From: JALORV01 sp963780715
GTDB taxonomy: Bacteria > Pseudomonadota > Gammaproteobacteria > Burkholderiales > Burkholderiaceae_F
NCBI GenBank assembly: GCA_963780715.1
Contig: CAWADK010000015.1
Span: 62,001-126,000 of the forward strand
DNA: 64,000 bases
Reading direction: 5' to 3'
The translations under genes and the position numbers were made by a program. Shown one piece after another: positions 41,652 to 50,485 of this stretch. The notes under the pieces were generated by a model, which was given only the letters and a program-made list of their open reading frames with translations, did no database searches and was not told the origin of the DNA. Every line of letters begins with the position of its first letter. Position 1 is the first letter of the stretch.

Positions 41652-43532
41652 TGGCCTTGCTTCAGATCGCCGAGCCGGGGGAGTCAGCCGCCCCGCACCA
41701 GCACCGGCTTGCGGTCGGAATTGATCTCGGCACGACGAACTCGTTGGTCGCCACGGTCCGCAACAGCATCCCGGTCGTCATCGACGATGCCGAGGGCCGC
41801 TCGTTGCTGCCTTCGATCGTCCGCTACCGGGCGGACGGCGCGGCCGAGGTCGGTTACAGCGCACAGAAGCACCAGTCGCTCGATCCACGCAACACGATCA
41901 TGTCGGTCAAGCGCTTCATGGGTCGCGCGCACGCCGACGTCCTGCATGTCGAAAGCATGCCCTACGACTTCGTCGATCGTGGCGACGATGCGCCCGGAAT
42001 GCTGCAGCTTCGTACGGCGGCGGGCGTAAAGAGCCCGGTCGAGGTGTCGGCGGAGATCCTGAAGGTCCTGCGCGAGCGCGCCGAGCAGTATCTCGGCGGC
42101 GACCTCGTCGGCGCGGTCATCACCGTCCCGGCCTATTTCGACGATGCGCAGCGCCAGGCCACGAAGGATGCAGCGCGGCTTGCCGGACTCAACGTGCTGC
42201 GCCTGCTGAACGAGCCGACGGCGGCCGCCATCGCTTACGGGCTCGACCACGCGGCCGAAGGCACCTACGCGGTGTACGACCTCGGCGGTGGAACGTTCGA
42301 CATCTCGATCTTGAAGCTGAGCCAAGGGCGTCTTCGAGGTGCTCGCGACCGGCGGCGACTCGGCGCTCGGCGGCGATGACTTCGACCATCGGCTGTTCTG
42401 CTGGATCATCGAACAGGCGAAACTGCTGCCGCTGTCGGCGCACGACTCCCGCACGCTGATGGTCAAGGCCCGCGAGGTGAAGGAGCGGCTGTCGGTGGAA
42501 ACCGAAGTCCGCGCCAATGCGCTGCTGTCGACCGGCGAGGTCGTCGACGTGCCGGCCGACAGCCAGGCCTTCGCGCGCATGACGCAGCCGCTGATCGACA
42601 AGACACTGGCGGCATGTCGCAAGGCAGTGCAGGATGCCGGGCTCAAGGTGACGGACATCGACGGCGTCGTCATGGTCGGCGGCGCGACGCGGATGCCGCA
42701 TGTGCGCAAGGCCGTCGGCGCCTTCTTCGGCCAGACGCCGCTGACGAACATCGATCCGGACAAGGTCGTGGCTCTCGGGGCGGCGATGCAGGCGAACCTG
42801 CTCGCCGGGAATCATGCTGCGGGCGACGACTGGCTGCTGCTCGACGTGATTCCGTTGTCGCTCGGGCTCGAGACGATGGGCGGACTGGTCGAGAAGGTCA
42901 TTCCGCGCAACGCGACGATTCCGGTGGCGCGGGCGCAGGAGTTCACGACGTTCCGCGATGGCCAGACGGCGATGGCCATCCACGTCGTGCAGGGCGAGCG
43001 CGAACTGGTCAGCGACTGCCGGTCGCTGGCGCGCTTTGAACTGCGCGGCATTCCGCCGATGGTGGCCGGCGCGGCACGGATCCGGGTCACGTTCACGGTC
43101 GACGCCGACGGGCTGCTGTCCGTCGCGGCGCGCGAGATGGGCAGCGGTGTCGAGGCGGCGATCTCCGTGAAGCCGTCGTACGGCCTGTCGGACGATGAAG
43201 TGGCGAAGATGCTGCAGGATTCATTCGGCACGGCCGACGACGACATGCGCGCTCGCGCGCTGCGCGAGCAGCAGGTGGAGGCGCAGCGGCTCGTCGAAGC
43301 GACGCGGGCCGCGCTTGCGAGCGATGGCGACCTGCTGGAGGCAGACGAGCGCGAGTCGATCGAACGCCTGCTGGCCGATGTTTCGCTCACCATGGCCACA
43401 GACGAACTGGAGTCCATCCGCCGGGCGACCGAGGCCCTGGTCGCCGGCACGGACGACTTCGCGGCGCGCCGCATGGACCGTTCGATCCGCGCCGCGCTCG
43501 CGGGACGCTCCGTCGCGGAACTCGCCAGGTAG
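41651..43532 (+). CDS. hscA: Hsp70-type chaperone HscA (one-base frame break)
   Basis: Specialised Hsp70 acting on IscU. The ATP site starts at VGIDLGTTNSLVATVR; NEPTAAAIAYGLDH and VYDLGGGTFDISIL follow. Near 42322-42330 one extra base shifts the frame; VFEVLATGGDSALGGDDFDH and the rest continue in the next frame, including VVMVGGATRMPHVR, the substrate domain (LGLETMGGLVEKVIPRNATIP) and the helical lid. The repaired length is about 627 residues, normal. Since hscB, fdx and iscX are intact, a sequence error is the simplest reading. Confidence 0.93.
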
Positions 43533-43550
43533 CCACGGTCGGTCGCTCCT

Positions 43551-43889
43551 ATGCCCAAGATCACCGTGCTTCCCCATGAGGAGCTGTGTCCGACCGGCAA
43601 GGAGTTCGAGGTCGCGCCCGGAGTGTCACTGACGGATGCACTGCTCGACCACGGCGTCGACATCGAGCACGCCTGCGGCAAGGTCGCCGCCTGCACGACC
43701 TGCCACTGCATCGTGCGCAAGGGCTTCGATTCGCTGCCTCCGGCCGAAGACAAGGAGGAGGACCTGCTCGATCGCGCCTGGGGCCTGACCCCGGTTTCGC
43801 GCCTGTCGTGCCAGGCCATCGTGCAGAACACGGATCTGACGATCGAGATTCCCAAGTACAGCATCAATTACGCCAAGGAATTGCACTAG
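43551..43889 (+). CDS. fdx: 2Fe-2S ferredoxin of the ISC system
   Basis: A 112-residue adrenodoxin-type ferredoxin. Cluster ligands are Cys42, Cys48, Cys51 (ACGKVAACTTC) and Cys87 (SCQAI). It supplies electrons during cluster assembly on IscU. Sits 18 bases after hscA. Confidence 0.96.
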   Translation: MPKITVLPHEELCPTGKEFEVAPGVSLTDALLDHGVDIEHACGKVAACTTCHCIVRKGFDSLPPAEDKEEDLLDRAWGLTPVSRLSCQAIVQNTDLTIEIPKYSINYAKELH

Positions 43890-43934
43890 CTGCTGTCTCG
43901 TGCGCACATACGCCGGGGCAGGAACGAGGCCGAC

Positions 43935-44129
43935 ATGAAGTGGACCGAGACACTTGAAATCGCGATCGCGCTCGCAGAAGCGCATCCGGACGTCGATCCG
44001 CGCACCATTCGCTTCACGGACCTGCATCGCTGGGTGTGCGAACTGCCCGGTTTCTCGGACGACCCTGCGCGGTCTGGCGAGAAGATCCTGGAAGCGATCC
44101 AGATGTCGTGGATTGAAGAGGTCGCGTAG
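43935..44129 (+). CDS. iscX: IscX (Fe-S assembly modulator)
   Basis: A 64-residue acidic protein with the IscX core MKWTETLEIAIALAEAHPDV, RFTDLHRWVCELPGFSDDP and the ending ILEAIQMSWIEE. IscX binds IscS and iron and tunes desulfurase activity. Last gene of the operon; its stop lies inside a hairpin. Confidence 0.95.
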   Translation: MKWTETLEIAIALAEAHPDVDPRTIRFTDLHRWVCELPGFSDDPARSGEKILEAIQMSWIEEVA

Positions 44130-44147
44130 CGACTTCCTCAATCCACG
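44108..44147 (+). other. Hairpin spanning the iscX stop codon
   Basis: GTGGATTGA (44108-44116) pairs with TCAATCCAC (44139-44147), with an inner GTCGC/GCGAC stem whose loop holds part of the stop codon TAG. No T-run follows. It may protect the operon's 3' end. Confidence 0.55.
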
Positions 44148-44167
44148 CCGTTGGTGCTGTCGGGAGT

Positions 44168-44190
44168 CAGGAGGGGCTGGGCCCCTCCTG
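44168..44190. terminator. Hairpin between convergent iscX and sbtB
   Basis: A perfect 10-bp stem, CAGGAGGGGC / GCCCCTCCTG, with a TGG loop. No clear T-tail on either strand, so termination is likely but not certain. Confidence 0.45.
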
Positions 44191-44217
44191 GAGCTCCCCC
44201 ATCTGCTCTGCGTTTGC

Positions 44218-44520
44218 CTAGAACTTCTCGGCGCGGAACACGCCGACGTCACTGGTGAAGAGCGTCACGGCATAGTGCGGTGCATACGCGTCGAGCACGT
44301 GCCGTGCCAGCTTTTCAGCCACGGCGGCATCGACGATGACCTTCATCTCGATTGATCGGTCTGCTTCCCACTGGGCTTCACGTTCGCCGCGTTCGCCGCC
44401 GCCGCGCACGTCGGTGATCGTGTAGCCGTGGGCGCCGAACTGCCGGGCATCGCGGATCAGAGGTTTCTCGAGCGCCGCTTCCGCGATGATGACGAGCAGT
44501 TTCTTGGCGTGCGTTTGCAT
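44218..44520 (-). CDS. sbtB: PII-like protein, SbtB-type
   Basis: A 100-residue PII-fold protein: strand KKLLVIIAEAALEKPLIRDARQFGAHGYTI, a glycine-rich T-loop-like stretch (VRGGGERGERE, about 38-48), then EMKVIVDAAVAEKLARHVLD. It lacks the C-terminal cysteine loop of cyanobacterial SbtB. Next to a SbtA-type transporter it is best read as its adenine-nucleotide-dependent regulator; ligand binding here is inference. It lies 39 bases after sbtA in the same direction. Confidence 0.72.
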   Translation of the reverse strand: MQTHAKKLLVIIAEAALEKPLIRDARQFGAHGYTITDVRGGGERGEREAQWEADRSIEMKVIVDAAVAEKLARHVLDAYAPHYAVTLFTSDVGVFRAEKF

Positions 44521-44559
44521 CTTCAGGACCTATGTCGGAATCGCCACCGCCGGTGACGG

Positions 44560-45513
44560 TCAGCTCCCCAGCCAGCGCGCGTACTGCAGGTAAAGCGGGA
44601 TGCCGAACGTGATGTTGAACGGGAACGTCACACCCAGCACGACGCCGATCGAGAGCGCAGGATTGGCCTCGGGCACGGCGATCCGCATCGCCGTCGGTGC
44701 CGCGATATACGACGCGCTCGCCGCCAGCGTCGCCATCAAAGCGGTGCCGCCGAGCGAAAGGCCCGTCAGATGTCCCGCGATGGCGCCGAGAAAACCCAGC
44801 ACCAGCGGCGCGCCGAGTCCAAAAGCGACGAGGAATGCGCCGGCGCGGCGGATGTCACCCAGCCGGGCGCCGACGACCAGCCCCATTTCGAGCAGGAAAA
44901 GTGCCAGCACGCCCTTGAACAGGCCAAAGAACAGCGGCTCGATGGGCGCCAGTGCCTGCGGACCGGCGAACGCGCCGATGATCAGGCCGCCCAGCAGCAG
45001 CAGCACGCTCTTGCCGAACAGCACCTCATGCACGAGGGCGCCCCAGCGCAGCGGTGTGCGCGTCCCGCTCGCGGAGCGCCCCAGCACGCGTGCAAGCACG
45101 ATGCCCACGACGATGCCAGGCGCCTCCATCAGCGCTACCAGCAGCGGCATGTGGGGCTCGCTGGCGATGCCGCGTTGCGCGAGCAGGCTGACTGCGACGG
45201 CAAAGGTGACAACGGAAACCGAGCCATAGTGGGCGGCGATCGATGCCGCGTCGACGACGGCAAGCCGGCCCACGCCGCGCAAAACGGGGTAGAGCAGCAG
45301 CGGAATGGCGGCGCCCAGCAGGATCGCCGCGACCGCGGGCGGCAGCACGCTCGCGATCGGTTGCTTCGCGAGTTCGACCCCGCCCTTCAATCCAATGGCG
45401 AGCAGCAGGAAGATCGAAAGCGTCTCGTACAACGCTTCCGGCAGCCGCAGGTCGCTCTTGGCGAGCCGTGCGACGACGCCGAGCACAAAGAACAGGACGA
45501 CGGCGTCGGTCAC
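44560..45513 (-). CDS. sbtA: SbtA-type sodium-dependent bicarbonate transporter
   Basis: A 317-residue membrane protein with about ten helices in two inverted halves, typical of the SBT family. Blocks are VARLAKSDLRLPEALYETLSI near the N-terminus, GLKGGVELA (about 41-49), APIEPLFFGLFKGVLALFLLEMGL and ASASYIAAPTAMRIAVPEANP near 283-303. The cyanobacterial homologue imports bicarbonate with sodium. The GTG at 45513 overlaps the Nudix gene stop. In a non-photosynthetic organism it may supply bicarbonate to carboxylases, which is inference; the window shows no Rubisco or carboxysome gene. Confidence 0.85.
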   Translation of the reverse strand: MTDAVVLFFVLGVVARLAKSDLRLPEALYETLSIFLLLAIGLKGGVELAKQPIASVLPPAVAAILLGAAIPLLLYPVLRGVGRLAVVDAASIAAHYGSVSVVTFAVAVSLLAQRGIASEPHMPLLVALMEAPGIVVGIVLARVLGRSASGTRTPLRWGALVHEVLFGKSVLLLLGGLIIGAFAGPQALAPIEPLFFGLFKGVLALFLLEMGLVVGARLGDIRRAGAFLVAFGLGAPLVLGFLGAIAGHLTGLSLGGTALMATLAASASYIAAPTAMRIAVPEANPALSIGVVLGVTFPFNITFGIPLYLQYARWLGS

Positions 45514-46341
45514 TCGAACAGTCCGTTGGGCGTGGCGTAGGCGCCGCGCCGCGTCAGGCTCTCCAGCGTCGCGAGTGCCGCTTCGAGCGTGAATTCGTCG
45601 TCCTCGATCGCGGCAACGACGTCAGCCATCGATCGGTGCGCGATCGACGGCGACTTCACCGTCCTGGTTGGCGCACGACGCATCGGGGCCGAGAGTGGCG
45701 TCATACACATGGATGCGCTCGGACTGGTACCCCTCGGGCACAGGGCGTCGCACGTGAAACGAGCGGCCGTGATGGACTTCGATGCGGTCGAGTTCGAGGC
45801 CGGCTTCCTCCCAGGCTTCGCGCTCGAGCGCCTGTTCCAGCGTCTCGCCGGCCGGCACCATGCCGCCGACGAGATTGTCCCAGCGGTCCGGATCGATCGG
45901 CTTGTGCGGCGCGCGCCGTGCGACCACCAGCGTGCCGTCGTCCGCATAGGCATTCAGGTGCACAGCCTCGGTCGTGATGCCGAGTGCCCGGCACGCCGCG
46001 CGCTCGACTGTCGCGAGGACCTCGCTGGAAGGCGGCACCCGGATCGCGAGCTGCTCGTCGCGCCAGCCGCGGATCAGGCCGGCGTCGCGCAGCCGCAGTG
46101 CCGCCTCGAACAGCAGCGCGCTGCGGGCCGCCGTGTCGAGGCCGTCGTCGTTCAGGCGCAGGGTGCCGTCGGCTTCGATGAAGCCTGCGGCGTGCTGCGC
46201 GAGGAAGAGCGCAACCTTGGGCTGAGTCCACCCGGCCGTGTGCCCGGCGACGACGAACGGGCGCAGGCCCGCGGGACGCGCCGGCTGCGCGCGGGACTGC
46301 AGCCGCTCGCAGATCGACCACAGTCGCGCCGCAGACGGCAT
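45510..46341 (-). CDS. Nudix hydrolase with N-terminal DUF4743 domain (one-base frame break)
   Basis: The N-terminal about 115 residues (SAARLWSICERLQ, then FVVAGHTAGWTQPKVALFL) match DUF4743, found on plant Tpk-like and bacterial Nudix proteins. The Nudix box is GGMVPAGETLEQALEREAWEEAGLEL. After NQDGEVA, near 45630-45650, the frame stops; the rest (ADVVAAIEDDEFTLEAALATLESL) reads one base on and ends at 45510, overlapping the sbtA GTG. Relatives act on damaged thiamine diphosphate or similar nucleoside diphosphates; the substrate here is unknown. The ATG overlaps the lysS stop (TGATG). Confidence 0.82.
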
Positions 46342-47844
46342 CAGCTCTCCGGACGCATGTGCGGGAACAGGATCACGTCGCGAATGCTCGGCGCATTGGT
46401 CACCAGCATGATGAAGCGATCGACCCCGACGCCGCAGCCCGCGGCGGGTGGCATGCCGTACTCGAGTGCGCGCACGTAGTCGGCGTCGTAGTACATCGCT
46501 TCTTCGTCGCCCGCGGCCTTTGCCTTGGACTGCTCGTTGAAGCGCGCCGCCTGGTCTTCCGGATCGTTCAGTTCCGAAAAGCCGTTCGCAAGCTCGCGTC
46601 CGGCGATGAACAATTCGAAACGCTCCGTGATCTCCGGGCGTGAGTCCGAGGCGCGCGCCAGCGGAGAGACCTCGACCGGATAGTCGACGATGTAGGTCGG
46701 CTGGATCAGCTTCGACTCGGCCACTTCCTCGAAGAGCGCCAGCTGCAGCGCGCCGAGACCGGCTTCCTCCGAATGCGTACTTCCCATGGACCGCAGCTCG
46801 CGATGCAAGGTGTCGCGATCGGCCAGCTGCGTGTCGCTGTACTGCGGCGCATGTGTCCGGATCGCCTGCGCGGTGGTCATGCGCGCGAACGGTTGCGACA
46901 GGTCGATCGTCTGGCCCTGGTACTGCAGGACGGCCGAACCGGTGGCGGTGATGGCTGTATGGCGCAACAGGCGCTCGGTGAAGTCCATCAGCCACGTGTA
47001 CTCCTGGTACGCGGCGTAGAACTCCATCATCGTGAACTCGGGGTTGTGGCGCGGGCTCACGCCTTCGTTGCGGAAATTGCGGTTGATCTCGAACACCCGC
47101 TCGAAGCCGCCGACCACCAGCCGCTTCAGGTACAGCTCCGGCGCGATGCGCAGGAACATGTCGATGTCGAGCGCGTTGTGATGGGTGACGAAAGGCTTGG
47201 CCGCCGCGCCGCCGGGGATCACCTGCAGCATCGGCGTTTCGACTTCGAGAAAGCCTTCGGCCACCATGAACTCGCGCATCGCGGCGATCGCCTTGCTGCG
47301 GGTGAGGAACGCTGCCCGTGCCTCATCGTTCATGATGAGGTCGACATAGCGCTGGCGGTAGCGCTGCTCGCGGTCTTCCAGGCCGTGGAACTTGTCGGGC
47401 AGCGGCCGCAGCGCCTTGGCCATCAGCCGCAGATTTCTTACACGAACCGACAGCTCGCCCTTCTGCGTCTTGAAGACGGTTCCCTGCGCCGCGATGAGGT
47501 CACCGATGTCCCAGCGCTTGAACTCCTCGAGCGCTGGCTTCGCCGGCGTCATCCTTCGCGATGAAGAACTGGATGCGGCCGCTGACGTCCTGCACCGTGG
47601 CAAAGGCGACCTTGCCCATCACCCGCTTGAGCATCATGCGGCCGGCGACCGCGACCTCCGCGTGGGTCTGCTCGAGCGCCTCGCGTTCCAGCGGGCCGTA
47701 CTTTGCATGCAGGTCGCCCGCCAGGTGAGTGCGGCGAAAGTCGTTCGGGAACGCCGGTCCGCGGGTGCGCAGCTCAGCCAGCTTGGCGCGTCGCTCCGCG
47801 ATGATCTGGTTCTCGTCGGGGGGCGGAGTGTTGGTTTCAGTCAT
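46341..47844 (-). CDS. lysS: Lysyl-tRNA synthetase, class II (one-base frame break)
   Basis: Charges tRNA-Lys in the cytoplasm. From the ATG at 47844 (ENQIIAERRAKLAELR) the anticodon-binding OB fold (HAEVAVAGRMMLKRVMGK, FFIAKDD) reads to about 47550. An extra base there shifts the frame, and LEEFKRWDIGDLIAAQGTVF onwards continues to 46341. Class II motifs are FRNEGVSPRHNPEFTMMEFY (motif 2) and GCGVGVDRFIMLVT (motif 3). Repaired length is about 500 residues, normal. An essential gene, so the break is probably a sequence error. Confidence 0.95.
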
Positions 47845-47847
47845 GGT

Positions 47848-48609
47848 TCAGGCGTCGCGTACGTCGGCGACCGGTTGGATTCCGAAGTCGGGCCGCGCGA
47901 GATAAGCCAGCACGCGCGCGGCGGCGGCCTCCGGCGTCGGCAACTGGCCGCTGGCTTTCAGCTGGATGAAGTTCGCCTGATCCGGGAAGCCCGCCGCCTC
48001 GGCGGCGCGCAGCTCGCCCTGCATGTCGGTGTCGATGACGCCCGGCGCCAGCGACACGATGCGCGCAGGATGGGGCCGCAGCGCCTCGTCGAGGGCGACG
48101 ACGCGCGAGTAGTGATCGAGCCCCGCCTTCGCAGCGCAGTAGCTGGCCCAGCCGGCGATCGGGCGCCTGCCGGCACCCGATGAAATGTTGAGCACGCGCT
48201 TGTCGATCGCCCAGTCGCGCGTCGCGCGCAGGAATGCCGCCGTCAGCAGCAACGGCGCCTCGAGGCCGACCCTCAGCACCGCGGTGAGTTGCTCCGCCTC
48301 GCTGCGATCGATCGGACCCACCGGCCCGAGGAGCCCGGCATTGTTGATCAGCGCCGCGGCAGTGAAACCGGCGGTGGCATGCTGGTGAAGCCAGGTCTCG
48401 AGTCGCGCGGCGGCACCGACATCGTGCCCGACGTCGATCGCCCATTGCTCGAGCATCGCGCCGGCCGCGCGGGCCTTGTCCTGCAACGCCGGCGAAGGAT
48501 GGCGCGACAGCGTCAGCAGCCGGGTGCCTGACGTGAGCAGGTGTTCTGCCATGGCGGCTCCGAGCCCGCGGGAGGCACCGGTCAATATCACCAACTGTTT
48601 TGTCGTCAT
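47848..48609 (-). CDS. Short-chain dehydrogenase/reductase
   Basis: A 253-residue Rossmann-fold SDR. The cofactor motif TGASRGLGAAMAEHL is at 10-24, NNAGLLGPVGP near 90-100, and the catalytic Ser-Tyr-Lys appears as NISSGAGRRPIAGWASYCAAKAGLD. It resembles the sepiapterin-reductase / benzil-reductase-like SDRs; the substrate is unknown. The ATG at 48609 overlaps the GNAT stop (ATGA). A longer open frame upstream is the GNAT gene read in another frame. Confidence 0.87.
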   Translation of the reverse strand: MTTKQLVILTGASRGLGAAMAEHLLTSGTRLLTLSRHPSPALQDKARAAGAMLEQWAIDVGHDVGAAARLETWLHQHATAGFTAAALINNAGLLGPVGPIDRSEAEQLTAVLRVGLEAPLLLTAAFLRATRDWAIDKRVLNISSGAGRRPIAGWASYCAAKAGLDHYSRVVALDEALRPHPARIVSLAPGVIDTDMQGELRAAEAAGFPDQANFIQLKASGQLPTPEAAAARVLAYLARPDFGIQPVADVRDA

Positions 48610-49247
48610 GATGGGACGGGAAGGTACCGGAGATCGGCCATGCCGTGGCTGGCGGTCCAGGCGGGGAAGTCGTCGAGGGTCAGGCCGAACATGCGGGTGT
48701 CGCGCACGTTGCCGTGGTGGTCGCGCGTCTCGGCCCGCAACAGGCCTTCCTCCTTCATTCCGGCGCGTCGCATCACGCCCGCACTGGCGTCGTTGGCCGC
48801 GTCGCAGGAGCCCCAGATGCGGTTCATCTGCATCTGGTCGAAGGCATAGTGAATCTGCAGACGCACGACTTCGCTGGCGATGCCGGTGCCGCGTGCCGGC
48901 GGGACCAGGAAATAGCCGATCTCGACCTTCGGCGTGTTCCAGTCCGGCACATGGAAGCCGGCGCCGCCCAGATAATGTTGGCTGCCGGCGTCGAAGATCG
49001 CCATCGGCATCGATCGCCTCAGCATGAACTCGGCGTGCATGCGCCGCGCGTAGGACTCGGAGTCCTCGACGCGCTGATGGCGTCGCGGCCACTCCATCCA
49101 CTGCATCAGTTCTTCGCGGTGCGGGGCCAGCGCATCGAAGAGCGCCGCACCGTCGCCGAAGCGATAGCGGCGCAGCACGATGCGGTCGCTCGCCACGCCT
49201 TCGGCGAGTGGCAGCAGCTCCGGCTTGTCGATGGCAGGTCGCAGCAT
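48606..49247 (-). CDS. GNAT acetyltransferase, RimJ/RimL-like
   Basis: A 213-residue acetyltransferase of the ribosomal-protein type. LRRYRFGDGAALFDAL opens the fold, and the acetyl-CoA loop reads VPPARGTGIASEVVRLQIHYAFD, followed by NRIWGSCDAANDASAGVMRRAGMKEEGLLR, the RimJ/RimL signature. Targets of such enzymes are protein N-termini or small molecules; this one is unassigned. The ATG overlaps the prfB stop (TGATG), linking it to translation-related genes prfB and lysS. Confidence 0.85.
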   Translation of the reverse strand: MLRPAIDKPELLPLAEGVASDRIVLRRYRFGDGAALFDALAPHREELMQWMEWPRRHQRVEDSESYARRMHAEFMLRRSMPMAIFDAGSQHYLGGAGFHVPDWNTPKVEIGYFLVPPARGTGIASEVVRLQIHYAFDQMQMNRIWGSCDAANDASAGVMRRAGMKEEGLLRAETRDHHGNVRDTRMFGLTLDDFPAWTASHGMADLRYLPVPS

Positions 49248-50351
49248 CAGACGCCTTGCTTCAGGCTCGCTTCGATGAAGTCGTCGAGATCGCCGTCGAG
49301 CACGGCCTGCGTGTTGCCGATCTCGACGTTGGTGCGCAGGTCCTTGATGCGCGACTGGTCGAGCACGTAGGAGCGGATCTGGTGGCCCCAGCCGATGTCG
49401 GTCTTGGCCTCCTCCAGCTTGTTCTGCTCCGCCATGCGCTTGCGCAGCTCGAGCTCGTACAGGCGCGACTTCAGCATCGCCATGCACTCGGCGCGATTGC
49501 GGTGCTGCGAGCGGTCGTTCTGGCTCTGCACGACGATGCCCGACGGCGCGTGCGTGATGCGAACGGCGGATTCGGTCTTGTTGACGTGCTGGCCGCCGGC
49601 GCCGGAGGCGCGATAGACGTCGATGCGCAGGTCGGCCGGGTTGATCTCGATGTCGACGGTTTCATCGACCTCGGGATAGACGAACACGCTGGCAAACGAG
49701 GTGTGGCGGCGCGCATTCGAATCGAACGGCGACTTGCGCACCAGCCGGTGGATGCCGGTCTCGGTGCGCAGCATGCCGTAGGCGTAGTCGCCGCTGATCT
49801 TGATCGTCGCGCCCTTGATGCCGGCAACTTCGCCCTCGGACTCGTCGAGCAGTTCGGGCTTGAAACCGCGCCGCTCGGCGTAGCGCAGGTACATGCGCTC
49901 GAGCATGCCGGCCCAGTCCTGTGCCTCGGTGCCGCCCGCGCCGGCCTGGATCTCGATGAAGCAATTGTTGGGGTCGAGCGGATTGTTGAACATCCGCTGG
50001 AACTCGAGGTCGGCGACCTGCTTGGCAAGCCCTGCCACGTCCGCCTCGACTGACAGCAGCGTGGCGTCGTCGTCATCCGTACGCGCCATTTCGAACAGTT
50101 CCCCGGCGTCGCGCAGGCCATCGGTCAGCGCGTGCATCTTCTGCACGACGAGATCGAGCGTCTTCTTTTCCCTGCCGAGCTCCTGGGCGCGCTTGGGATC
50201 GTCCCAGACCTTGGGATCTTCGAGGAATCGGTTGATTTCCTCTAGGCGTGTTTCCTTTACATCGACGTCAAAGATACCTCCGCAGCTCGGCCAGGCGCCC
50301 GCGCAAGTCCGCGACGGTGCCTTCGATCTGGTTGAGGCGTTCGGCTTCCAT
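49247..50351 (-). CDS. prfB: Peptide chain release factor 2, made by programmed +1 frameshift
   Basis: RF2 releases peptides at UGA and UAA. The first 27 codons (MEAERLNQIEGTVADLRGRL to RRYL) end at an in-frame TGA (50270-50268). A +1 slip at CTT-TGA-C continues as DVDVKETRLEEINRFLEDP in the next frame to 49247. Just before the site is GGAGG, the internal Shine-Dalgarno that promotes slipping, giving GGAGGTATCTTTGAC. The SPF anticodon-like tripeptide (VRKSPFDSNARRHTSF) and the GGQ motif (SGAGGQHVNKTES) are present. About 367 residues. Low RF2 slows termination at the UGA and raises shifting, so the gene autoregulates. Confidence 0.97.
50260..50280 (-). promoter_or_regulatory. RF2 programmed-frameshift site
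   Basis: On the minus strand the bases read CGGAGGTATCTTTGACGT: internal Shine-Dalgarno GGAGG, three bases, then slippery CTT, stop TGA and a following C, the arrangement conserved in bacterial prfB. Confidence 0.95.
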
Positions 50352-50485
50352 GGAGAGTCTCGAGGTCGAAAGACCGCGATTATAGGAACTCGCTCCGTCA
50401 TCGGTCGGATGCTGAGCACGGCCGGGGCGGCGCGACGTAAACTGCGCGCGCCTGCGGCCTCCTGACATGCGTGGCCGGGACACGG

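Noticed and set aside
47848..49101. A 417-residue SDR with an N-terminal extension
   Set aside because: The extension is the GNAT gene read in another frame; SDR similarity starts at the ATG at 48609.
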